Source: Sphingomonas paeninsulae
GTDB lineage: Bacteria > Pseudomonadota > Alphaproteobacteria > Sphingomonadales > Sphingomonadaceae
Assembly: GCF_003660165.1 (NCBI RefSeq)
Contig: NZ_CP032829.1
Span: 1,364,001 to 1,428,000, forward strand
Length of the DNA stretch: 64,000 nt
Direction of reading: 5' to 3'
In this document: positions 56,667 through 64,000 of the stretch, one piece after another
Position numbering within the stretch: the stretch's first letter is position 1
Layout of the letters: every line of letters begins with the position of its first letter
Program-made: the position numbers and the translations under genes
The notes under the pieces: generated by a model
Told to the model about the DNA's origin: nothing
What the model saw: the letters and a program-made list of their open reading frames with translations, nothing else
The model's database searches: none

Positions 56667-56688
56667 GCATTATAGAAGAGAGCGGCTT

Positions 56689-57066
56689 TTAAGCTGCCTG
56701 GGCCGAAACCTCTGGCAGAGCTGCCTTCGCCTGCGCGATGATGGTGCTAAAGGTAGCGCCTTCGTTCATCGCCATGTCGGCAAGGACTTTCCGGTCGAGT
56801 TCGATCCCGGCAAGCTTCAGCCCGTGCATGAACTGGCCGTAGTTCAGGCCCTCTGCACGCGTTGCTGCGTTGATACGCTGGATCCAGAGAGCGCGGAAGT
56901 TGCGCTTCTTGGCCTTGCGATCGCGATACGCATACTGGCCGGCCTTTTCGACTGCCTGACGTGCGACGCGGATCGTGTTCTTGCGACGGCCATAATAGCC
57001 CTTCGCGAGATCAAGGATCTTCTTGTGCTTTGCGTGCGTGGTTACGCCGCGTTTAATGCGTGCCAT
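56689..57066 (-). CDS. rplT: 50S ribosomal protein L20
   Basis: A 125-residue basic ribosomal protein binding 23S r[20 protein letters not shown] at the N terminus, [43 protein letters not shown] and the C-terminal NRKVLADMA-like helix are standard. It lies 13 bp after rpmI. infC is not present upstream, unlike in many bacteria. Confidence 0.98.
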   Translation of the reverse strand: MARIKRGVTTHAKHKKILDLAKGYYGRRKNTIRVARQAVEKAGQYAYRDRKAKKRNFRALWIQRINAATRAEGLNYGQFMHGLKLAGIELDRKVLADMAMNEGATFSTIIAQAKAALPEVSAQAA

Positions 57067-57079
57067 TTATCCGGTGCTC

Positions 57080-57283
57080 CTACTGCAAACCGTACGGTGC
57101 CCATGCCTTCACCGTTGCGGTGTCGGCCTTGGACAGCAGCTTGGTGCCGCGGTTCTGGCGAATATATTTTGCAGTGTGGTGCGTAAGACGGTGACGCTTA
57201 CCAGCGACGCCATGCTTCAACAGGCCACTTGCGGTCAGCGTAAAGCGCTTCTTCACACCGCTTTTGGTCTTCAACTTGGGCAT
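57080..57283 (-). CDS. rpmI: 50S ribosomal protein L35
   Basis: A 67-residue basic protein (MPKLKTKSGVKKRFTLTASG, then HRLTHHTAKYIRQNRG). The start is ATG 57283; a much longer in-frame extension covers other coding sequence and was rejected. It heads the rpmI-rplT-pheS-pheT block and is divergent from the AsmA gene across 168 bp. Confidence 0.97.
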   Translation of the reverse strand: MPKLKTKSGVKKRFTLTASGLLKHGVAGKRHRLTHHTAKYIRQNRGTKLLSKADTATVKAWAPYGLQ

Positions 57284-57451
57284 TTTCGTCCTTTCAATCT
57301 CAACGGTTTCAAATCGCCGTGGCAGCCCTTCTGGCCAGGCGATCGTCGACAACCGTTCGTTGTGAAGCGTGCGCCTGTAACGAAAGGGTGCGGGAAAGGC
57401 AATGGACGGCGGGAAAAGGAACATCGCGGCAAACCATTGGTTTTGCGGTTC

Positions 57452-59533
57452 ATGGCCGAAGCAGATCCGAATTTCAGGCCCGACCGGGCACGCCTTGTTC
57501 GTCGCGTCCCCGACTCGGCAATCGCGGCGCCACTGGCGATTCTGTCGGCGATCATCGGTCTGATTATTCTGGCATGGCTGATTCTCTACATCACCAAGGG
57601 TCGTTTCCTGCGCCATCCGTTCGAACGCACCGTCAGCAGCCTGCTCCAGCGCGATGTGCGCGTCGCTGGCGATTTCCAGCTATATTTCGATCCAATCGAT
57701 ACCAAGTTCGTTGCCGAGGGACTGACGATCTCCAATCCGGCCTGGCGTGGCGGCGAATTTTTCGAATCGAAGCGCATCGACACACGAATCGCCACATTGC
57801 CGCTGATCTTCGGCACCCGGCGCGTAAAGTGGCTCGACCTGACGAATGGCAAGCTCGATCTGGCATGGGACAAGGCGCACAAGCGTAACACCTTCACGTT
57901 CGGTGACCCTGACAAAAAAGGTAAGCCGTTCGAACTCCCCGATATTCGAACGGCACAGATCGTCGGAACCAAAATCTCTTACCTCGACCCATCGCTGCTG
58001 TTGAAAACTGACATCAGTGTTGAAACGATTCGCGCCACCGACACTCGTTTTGCCGGGGATATCCGGTTCACGGGCAACGGCACGATGCGCGCGATACCTT
58101 TCACCCTGTCGGGCAGCCTGATGTCGCCAAACACGACTCTGGCGGGCGGCAAGAACAGGCTGGCGCTCGCGGTCAGGTCCGGGCGCACGTCGCTGGATGT
58201 GGCGGGGACTCTGCCAGGCGCAACCGTGATTGAGGGGGCGGACCTGAAACTGCTCGCGCGTGGCCCCAATCTCAGTTTGTTGTTCGATTTTCTCGGTGTC
58301 GCGATACCGGACACGCGTACATTTCGCGTGACGTCCGACCTGACCAAAGCAGGCGTCGACTGGAAGTTCACCCGCCTTGCCGGGCGATTCGGCGACAGCG
58401 ACCTTGGCGGTACGATGACGGTTTCGGTACCGGTTGGCGGGCGGCTGAACATCGCCGCCGACCTCCGTACAAATACACTCGACATCATCGATGCCGGACC
58501 GTTCATTGGTTATGAACCCGCGCGACTGGAAGCTGGCAAGGTCGCGGTTCCCGTTGCCGGTATTCCCCGCATCCTGCCCGATGCGCCCCTACGGATAGAA
58601 GCCATCAAGCGCTTCGATGCGCAGGTAAAATATCATGTGCAGAATATCCGCGCAAAGAATGTCCCCATCTCCAACATCGCACTGAATCTCGATCTGAACG
58701 ACAGCATTCTTAAGCTCTCACCGCTGACATTCGATATGGCCGACGGACATCTGTGGTCGGACATCTCGATCAACGCGCGCGGTGCTCCTGTTCGCACCGC
58801 ATATGATATCCGTCTGTCGCCCACGCCAATGGGCAAATTGCTCGCGCGTTTCGGCGCCGATCAATCGGGAACCACGGGCACGGTAAAAGCGCGCATCCAG
58901 ATGACAGGCGTCGGTGATTCGGTCCGTACATCTCTGGCCAGTTCGAATGGCCGGATCGCGATCATCATCCCCCATGGCACGTTCTGGACACGCAACATCC
59001 AGCTCGCAGAGCTTGATCTGGGAACTTATTTCCAAAAGCTCGTGATGGAAAAACTCAAGAAGCCGGTGGAAATCAATTGCGGGCTGATCGCGTTCACGGT
59101 GCGAAATGGTGTCGCGGCGGCCGACCCCATCCTGATCGACACGACCAAGAACGTCATTGCAGGGCGCGGCAGTTTCTCGTTCAAAGATGAATCGCTCGAT
59201 CTCGCCTTCCGTGGCGACGGCAAGAAGTTCAGCCTGTTTTCCGCTCAGTCACCGATCGGGGTGAACGGGCATTTCGCCAAACCCGGTATCAGCGTAATCA
59301 GCGAACAGCTTTTGGGTCGTGCCGGAGTCAGCGTGGGGCTCGGCCTTATTGCATCCCCGCTCGCCGCCGTGTTGGCCTTTGTCGATATCGGTGACGCAAA
59401 ATCGGCTCAATGCGGTCCCATCCTGTCCGGCGCCACGGCCAATGCACAGCGAACGACAAAGGGTCAGCCGCGCGGCGATGTAGGGAACGGGACCGCGAGC
59501 AAGCAGAAGAAGAAATTCCTCGGTATCTTTTAA
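57452..59533 (+). CDS. AsmA family protein
   Basis: A 693-residue envelope protein. A cytoplasmic N-terminal tail precedes one transmembrane helix at about 24-50, then a long beta-rich region with many short repeats of strands (GKLDLAWDKAHKRNTFTF, LGGTMTVSVPVGGRLNIAADL, VINGRAIIIPHGTF-like). This fits the AsmA/YhdP group, tube-like bridges now implicated in phospholipid transport to the outer membrane. The start at 57452 avoids the divergent ribosomal genes. Its stop overlaps the hisN stop. Confidence 0.88.
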   Translation: MAEADPNFRPDRARLVRRVPDSAIAAPLAILSAIIGLIILAWLILYITKGRFLRHPFERTVSSLLQRDVRVAGDFQLYFDPIDTKFVAEGLTISNPAWRGGEFFESKRIDTRIATLPLIFGTRRVKWLDLTNGKLDLAWDKAHKRNTFTFGDPDKKGKPFELPDIRTAQIVGTKISYLDPSLLLKTDISVETIRATDTRFAGDIRFTGNGTMRAIPFTLSGSLMSPNTTLAGGKNRLALAVRSGRTSLDVAGTLPGATVIEGADLKLLARGPNLSLLFDFLGVAIPDTRTFRVTSDLTKAGVDWKFTRLAGRFGDSDLGGTMTVSVPVGGRLNIAADLRTNTLDIIDAGPFIGYEPARLEAGKVAVPVAGIPRILPDAPLRIEAIKRFDAQVKYHVQNIRAKNVPISNIALNLDLNDSILKLSPLTFDMADGHLWSDISINARGAPVRTAYDIRLSPTPMGKLLARFGADQSGTTGTVKARIQMTGVGDSVRTSLASSNGRIAIIIPHGTFWTRNIQLAELDLGTYFQKLVMEKLKKPVEINCGLIAFTVRNGVAAADPILIDTTKNVIAGRGSFSFKDESLDLAFRGDGKKFSLFSAQSPIGVNGHFAKPGISVISEQLLGRAGVSVGLGLIASPLAAVLAFVDIGDAKSAQCGPILSGATANAQRTTKGQPRGDVGNGTASKQKKKFLGIF

Positions 59534-60300
59534 CCGAGCGCTTCCAATATGTCGTCGAGCCGGGCGGGATCGCCGACTGCGATAACGTCACCGGCACTGT
59601 CGGCGTTCAGCGGTTCGCCCGACCAGTCGCACATCGTTCCACCGGCCCCCTCGACGATCGGAACCAGTGCGGCAAGATCGTAAAGCTTCAACCCCGCCTC
59701 AACGACCAGATCGACATGGCCCGACGCGACCAGCCCGTAATTATAGCAGTCGCCACCATAAACGATGCGACGCCGCGCGACCTTTGACGCGAGCGCCACG
59801 AAATGTCCGGCTTCGTCTTCGCTGAACAGGTTTGGACTCGTGGTGGCAAGGATCGCCTGATCGAGTTGGCGACAGGTGCGGGTTTTGGCGCGCTGTCCGT
59901 TGAACAGAGTGGGCCGCCCCGCCGCGCCCAGCCAGCGTTCGGCGGCAATCGGCTGGTCGATGATGCCGAGGACGGGCCAGCCCTCCTCCATCAGTGCAAT
60001 CAGCGTTCCGAATATCGGTCGTCCGGCGATAAAGCTTGTCGTGCCGTCGATCGGGTCGAGCACCCACTGGCGGGACGCACCTTCGCGAACGGTACCATAT
60101 TCCTCACCGATAATGCCGTCGTTGGGGCGCTCGGCTTCAAGGATGGCGCGCATTGCCGCCTCGGCTGCGCGATCCGCTTCGGTGACGGGCGATGCGTCGG
60201 CCTTGTCTTCAAGTTTGAACGCCTGCCGATAATAGGGGCGGATGGCCGCGCCCGCCGCATCGGCGAGGGCGGTGGCGAGTCTGATATCGTCCGGGGTCAT
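59530..60300 (-). CDS. hisN: inositol-monophosphatase family, histidinol-phosphatase (HisN type)
   Basis: A 256-residue Mg-dependent phosphatase. Motif 1 is GEEYG, motif 2 DPIDGTTSFIAG, and the third metal ligand is in MCDWSGEPL (Asp). HisN-type members carry out the phosphatase step of histidine synthesis in this group and clade closely with this sequence pattern; inositol-phosphatase or other substrates are the alternative. It is not next to hisC. Confidence 0.84.
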   Translation of the reverse strand: MTPDDIRLATALADAAGAAIRPYYRQAFKLEDKADASPVTEADRAAEAAMRAILEAERPNDGIIGEEYGTVREGASRQWVLDPIDGTTSFIAGRPIFGTLIALMEEGWPVLGIIDQPIAAERWLGAAGRPTLFNGQRAKTRTCRQLDQAILATTSPNLFSEDEAGHFVALASKVARRRIVYGGDCYNYGLVASGHVDLVVEAGLKLYDLAALVPIVEGAGGTMCDWSGEPLNADSAGDVIAVGDPARLDDILEALG

Positions 60301-60496
60301 GGTGCTGCTATCGCCGTCTTGCTATTATGCGGCAAGCAAAAGGCACTCTCATAGCCCCGCTTCTTCAGGGGAGGGGGTGAGTCTCGTCATGCGTTGAACG
60401 GGCGACCGGAGTAGAACCGACAGTCCCGACCCTAACCTCTCTCTCAAAGAAGATCGGCTTTTCTGTATGTCGCCCCAATCGAGTATTGCGCGCGTT

Positions 60497-61081
60497 TCAG
60501 CCGTGAACGGTCTCTCCGCGTTCTAGCATGCCAACGAAGTCCCCGATCTTTCGGGCTCTGGTCTCAGCTTTCTTTACCGCGCCAATCCGGTGCAAAATCG
60601 CATATCGGTTAGCGCCCGTGAGCGTAGTGAAGAAAGCTGCGGCCTTCGGATTCGCATCGAGCGCGTTCTGTAAATCCGCTGGAATCTCAGCCTTGCTAGC
60701 CGGTGCATAGGCGGCCTCCCACCTGCCATCAGCCTTCGCTTTATCAATTTCCAATTGTCCGGATGCCTGCATGCACCCCGCCGAAATCAGTTCCAGCGCG
60801 CGTTTCCGATTGACCGCCGACCACGTGCTGCGCGGTCTCCGTGGGGTAAAGCGTACCAACCAGCTTTCGGCGTCATACTTGTCGAGTTGGCCGTCGATCC
60901 AGCCATAGCAAAGGGCACTGTCAATCGCCTGAGGTTTGGTGACGCTGGCGACGGACGAGCCCTTCTTACAAAACCTAATCCATGCACCGTGGGAATCGCT
61001 CGGTTGTTCCGCCAACCAGTCTTCCAGTGCAATTTGATCAGCAAATGAAACTATCGGAAGACCAGAACGCAATTCAGTCAT
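60497..61081 (-). CDS. YdeI/OmpD-associated family protein
   Basis: A 194-residue soluble protein with the YdeI signature (GAWIRFCKKGS, ALCYGWIDGQLDKYDAESWLVRFTPRRPRSTWS-type, and ALDANPKAAAFFTTLTGANRYAILHRI). The family has been linked to envelope stress and resistance to antimicrobial peptides, but the mechanism is unknown. It is monocistronic; the gaps on either side (about 200 bp each) contain nothing I can support. Confidence 0.9.
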   Translation of the reverse strand: MTELRSGLPIVSFADQIALEDWLAEQPSDSHGAWIRFCKKGSSVASVTKPQAIDSALCYGWIDGQLDKYDAESWLVRFTPRRPRSTWSAVNRKRALELISAGCMQASGQLEIDKAKADGRWEAAYAPASKAEIPADLQNALDANPKAAAFFTTLTGANRYAILHRIGAVKKAETRARKIGDFVGMLERGETVHG

Positions 61082-61286
61082 TCTCTACCCTTAGCGTGTC
61101 CGTGGATTCGATAACGGTCAACTTCGGCTAACCCTGGCCTGATAGTGAATCGGCGTCCCGTTCCATGTCGTGAAATATGCCCCCTGGGTTCGAGGGCCTA
61201 TATGCCTTTCACAAGAGGATCGCCCGTTCAAGCCAAGACAAACGCTGACCTTGTCTTCCCATGAAGGGGAGAAGGGCAACTCGAAA

Positions 61287-63404
61287 TCACCGCACCGTAA
61301 ACCGCACCTGATCGATAACCCGCCCGCTTGGATCAAGCAGCGCCAAACGGTGCGCGCCCGGCCCGGCCAACACTTGCGGCCGTGCATCGGCGTCTCCCAA
61401 ATCCCGCCGGTCCAGCACCAGCCGATGCCCAGCAACCGCTCCCGTCACCGCTATCCCCAATCGCTGCCTGTCGATCGGAATATCCGGGTCCATCGCGTAA
61501 ACGCTCCCCGATACCGGGTTCACGATATGCGGTCGCCGCGCCGTTGCGGGAACGAAAGCCTGTTGCGCCTGCCCTGTCCCGGTTAGAAACCAGTCGCTCC
61601 GCGGCGGCTCGACATTGCCTGCAAAAGTCACGCGCTTTGCCTCGACCCCAGCCGGACGCGCAGGTGCTTTTCCACCGCCCCCTTGCGCCAAAGCCATCAT
61701 CACATCGCGCCAGACCGGGGCCGCGCCGCTGGTCCCGGAAACCGCCTTCATCGAATCGCCCTCAAGGTTCCCGACCCAAACCGCGACGGTGTACCGGCCG
61801 GTAAATCCGACGCACCAATTGTCGCGCATCCCCTTCGAAGTGCCGGTCTTTGCCGCTGCCCAGAACGGCAGGCGCAATGCCGAATCGACCCCGAACGTCG
61901 TCGCTCGCGCGGACGGATCGGCCATGATATCGGAAACGATCCAGGAAGCCTGCGGCGTCATGATTTGCCGGGCGACACCCGCCGGATCGTCCGCGCGCAA
62001 CCGCAAAGGGGAAACCCGCCCCGTATTGGCAATCGCGCGGTAGGCATTGGCCTGTTCCAGCAAAGTGACCTCCGCCGACCCCAGCGCGAGACTAAACCCG
62101 TAATACGACCCATCCTCGGTCAGACCGCGATATCCCATGTCCCACAGCCGATCACGGAAGCTTTCCACGCCATCGACCAGCAACGTCCTGACGGCAGGCA
62201 CATTCAACGATCCGGCCAGCGCGCTGCGAACGCTCACTGGCCCCTTGAAACTATGATCGTAATTTTGCGGCACATACAGGCCGGAAGCCGTGTCGAGTTG
62301 TACCGGCGAATCGTCCAGTATCGACGCAGCCGTCAGCCAGCCCTTCTCGATAACCTGCCCATATAAAAACGGCTTCAGCGTCGATCCCGCCTGACGATAA
62401 GCGTTCGCCCCATCCACCGCCGCCGCCGTCGAACCAAGGCCAACACCCCCGACATAAGCCAGCACATCGCCGCTAACATTGTCGATCACCACCACTGCGC
62501 CATCCCGCGCTCGCGCCGGTCCCAGACCTTGCAACTGGCGCGTCAAAGCGGCCGCCGCCGCACGCTGAATGTCGAAATCCAGCGTGGTCGTGACCTTCAT
62601 ACCCGGCTTGGTCAGCAACCGCGTCGCAAGGTGTGGAGCCAGCCCCGGATCGAGCGCCCGCGCCCGTTCGGTCGATAACATATCAGCCGCCGCTTCGGTC
62701 AGTGCGTGGCAATCCTGCGTGGGAGCCAGATGACAGGCCCGTGCGCCAACTTCACCGATGCTCGCGGTCGGGGAGGGAAGCAATGCCGCGATCAACAGGG
62801 CATCGCGTTTGGATAGCGCGTTCGGAGCCTTGCCGAACAACGCGAGCGCCGCAGCTCCGATCCCCTGAGCTTCACCCCGATAGCCAGCGAGATTGAAATA
62901 AGCTTCGAGGATCTGATCCTTTGACCAGGTGCTTTCCAACTCGGAAGCCGCCCGCATCTGGCGCATCTTGTCGCGCCACGTCCGCGCTCCCGGAGCGGCC
63001 AGCCCCGGCGACAGGAACGCTGCGACCTGCATTGAAATCGTGCTGGCCCCGCGCGACGAAACGCCGTCGAAACGTGCTTTTGCGGCATTGGCAATCGCCA
63101 GCCAGTCCACGCCGCCATGCTCGCGAAACCGTTTGTCCTCCGACGCGATAACGGTTTCGGTCAGTGCCGGACTGATGTCTTTCAACGGCACCCAGGCAAG
63201 CCGCCGCGCCGCGAAATCGACCCGGACACTGTCGATCAACCGACCGTTACGATCGTAAAGCCAGGCCTCCGATGGATGCCAGCCGCCGATAACACGCGAA
63301 TAAGACGGCAAAAGCGGCGGAAACGTCGCCACATACAGCCCAATCAGCACCAAAACCGGCAGTGAAATCGCTGCCCATTTCAGACGCTTTACCGTCTCAC
63401 TCAT
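61287..63404 (-). CDS. pbpC: penicillin-binding protein 1C
   Basis: A 705-residue peptidoglycan synthase. One transmembrane helix lies at about 10-28. The GT51 domain has the catalytic Glu in IASEDKRFREHGG (E89) and GASTISMQV; the transpeptidase has SxxK in QAGSTLKPF (about residue 340), then SLN and KTGTS. The last 90 residues form the BiPBP_C domain. It abuts the alpha-2-macroglobulin gene, the well-known pbpC-yfhM-type pairing. Confidence 0.95.
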   Translation of the reverse strand: MSETVKRLKWAAISLPVLVLIGLYVATFPPLLPSYSRVIGGWHPSEAWLYDRNGRLIDSVRVDFAARRLAWVPLKDISPALTETVIASEDKRFREHGGVDWLAIANAAKARFDGVSSRGASTISMQVAAFLSPGLAAPGARTWRDKMRQMRAASELESTWSKDQILEAYFNLAGYRGEAQGIGAAALALFGKAPNALSKRDALLIAALLPSPTASIGEVGARACHLAPTQDCHALTEAAADMLSTERARALDPGLAPHLATRLLTKPGMKVTTTLDFDIQRAAAAALTRQLQGLGPARARDGAVVVIDNVSGDVLAYVGGVGLGSTAAAVDGANAYRQAGSTLKPFLYGQVIEKGWLTAASILDDSPVQLDTASGLYVPQNYDHSFKGPVSVRSALAGSLNVPAVRTLLVDGVESFRDRLWDMGYRGLTEDGSYYGFSLALGSAEVTLLEQANAYRAIANTGRVSPLRLRADDPAGVARQIMTPQASWIVSDIMADPSARATTFGVDSALRLPFWAAAKTGTSKGMRDNWCVGFTGRYTVAVWVGNLEGDSMKAVSGTSGAAPVWRDVMMALAQGGGGKAPARPAGVEAKRVTFAGNVEPPRSDWFLTGTGQAQQAFVPATARRPHIVNPVSGSVYAMDPDIPIDRQRLGIAVTGAVAGHRLVLDRRDLGDADARPQVLAGPGAHRLALLDPSGRVIDQVRFTVR

Positions 63405-64000
63405 TTACCGCATCGCGACCGAAATGCTCCGGTTCGGTACTTGCGCCCTGATTTCCGGAGAATACATCGCCTCGACCCGCGACGGCGGCAGGTTGAAGCG
63501 CCCGCTAGCGTTCAGCCGTACCGCATATTCCACCGTGAACCGTCCGGCAGGCACCCATTCGAAATACCCACGCCACGCATCGCGGCCGCGCTCGACATAA
63601 CTCGGCTGCACGCCTTCACCTTCACCAGCGGCCGCACCGAGCAGCGCGGATTGCCCACCCAGACTTCCGATGATCGTCGCGCCGGGCGGTACAGGATCAT
63701 TCACCACGACCCAGCTACGCTCGGCGGTCGCATCTACGGTAATCCGCACCTTCAACACATCGCCGCGTGTCAGATAGCCTTTGTTCTTCTGGCTAACGAT
63801 GCTGATCGCTTTCTCCATCCGATAACCGGCGAACAAAGGCTGAAGCAGCGGCACAGCCGCATGAAACGATACGATTGCCCACGGACCAGCCCCTCCTGTC
63901 TGCGTCAGTACCAACGGCGTCTGCGCAGCCGGGACTGGCAAGCGAAGCGGTGAAGCATTGCTCATCATTGGCCAGCCCTGCGTGCGGTTGACCGGACCCA
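63405..64000 (-). CDS. bacterial alpha-2-macroglobulin, C-terminal part (5' end cut by window edge)
   Basis: 198 residues of an open frame that continues past the window. The visible portion (WAIVSFHAAVPLLQPLFAGYRMEKAISIVSQKNKGYLTRGDVLKVRITV) matches the C-terminal receptor-like domain of bacterial alpha-2-macroglobulins, which trap proteases in the periplasm. An internal ATG at 63968 is not the real start. It is directly followed by pbpC, so the two are co-expressed. Confidence 0.9.
   Translation of the reverse strand, partial: GPVNRTQGWPMMSNASPLRLPVPAAQTPLVLTQTGGAGPWAIVSFHAAVPLLQPLFAGYRMEKAISIVSQKNKGYLTRGDVLKVRITVDATAERSWVVVNDPVPPGATIIGSLGGQSALLGAAAGEGEGVQPSYVERGRDAWRGYFEWVPAGRFTVEYAVRLNASGRFNLPPSRVEAMYSPEIRAQVPNRSISVAMR

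Noticed and set aside
57023-57451. Upstream in-frame extension of the AsmA gene
   Set aside because: It crosses the coding strands of rplT and rpmI; the ATG at 57452 gives the normal membrane-anchor N terminus.
1-64000. CRISPR arrays, insertion sequences and prophage genes
   Set aside because: No regularly spaced direct repeats, transposase or phage-structure motifs were seen anywhere.

Overview
The window looks like chromosomal DNA of an alphaproteobacterium of the order Sphingomonadales (Sphingomonas-like). The evidence is the gene content and order: the replication-origin neighbourhood parB-parA-rsmG-mnmG-mnmE-rho-hemJ-hemE / ppsR-maf-aroE-coaE-dnaQ is the arrangement known from Caulobacter and relatives; hisC is coupled to a tyrC-type dehydrogenase as in Zymomonas; and families typical of the group occur (DUF1491, DUF3576, DUF6489, MmcB, long-form HPF, metX-metW). 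Base composition is high in GC with dense coding, many ATGA/GTGA stop-start overlaps and very little mobile DNA. No insertion sequence, prophage or CRISPR array was seen.

Layout. 1-8.5 kb: the start of a UbiH-type monooxygenase, ftsK, lolA, xth, ribA, a HAD phosphatase, yggS, a ThiE-like protein and an outer-membrane barrel. 8.6-13.1 kb: a plus-strand operon DUF3576 lipoprotein-leuS-lptE-holA. 13.1-21.9 kb: a minus-strand block parB-parA-rsmG-mnmG-mnmE-DUF6489-rho-hemJ-hemE carrying two parS-like sites. 21.96-22.25 kb: a candidate oriC with DnaA boxes, an AT-rich flank and a dense cluster of GANTC sites. 22.2-28.5 kb: plus-strand genes reading away from the origin, ppsR-maf-aroE-coaE-dnaQ-hpf-ptsN-thioesterase-DUF1491-cell-wall hydrolase. 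28.6-33.5 kb: mmcB with an SOS box, an ankyrin protein, a SCO1-ycgN-ygjP operon and a class A penicillin-binding protein.

The two accessory-looking regions are adjacent. At 33.6-36.4 kb a coupled minus-strand operon encodes a type III polyketide synthase, a methyltransferase and an FAD oxidoreductase. At 36.5-41.3 kb four plus-strand genes encode two DUF4402 proteins, a PapD-like chaperone and an atypical usher-like outer-membrane protein. Both DUF4402 proteins end in the Gly(-14)/Tyr(-2) signature of chaperone-usher pilins, so this looks like a divergent chaperone-usher surface-fibre system and is the best candidate here for an under-described one.

The rest is core: prfC, tRNA-Leu(GAG), a MATE transporter, a zinc-ribbon membrane protein, ftsE-ftsX-ydcF-plsC, hisC-tyrC, metX-metW, a frameshifted aldose 1-epimerase, rpmI-rplT-pheS-pheT, an AsmA-family protein, hisN, a YdeI-family protein, pbpC and the end of an alpha-2-macroglobulin gene. 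Three genes (ribA, hemE, the epimerase) have reading-frame problems next to short G/C runs, which may reflect sequencing indels rather than biology.
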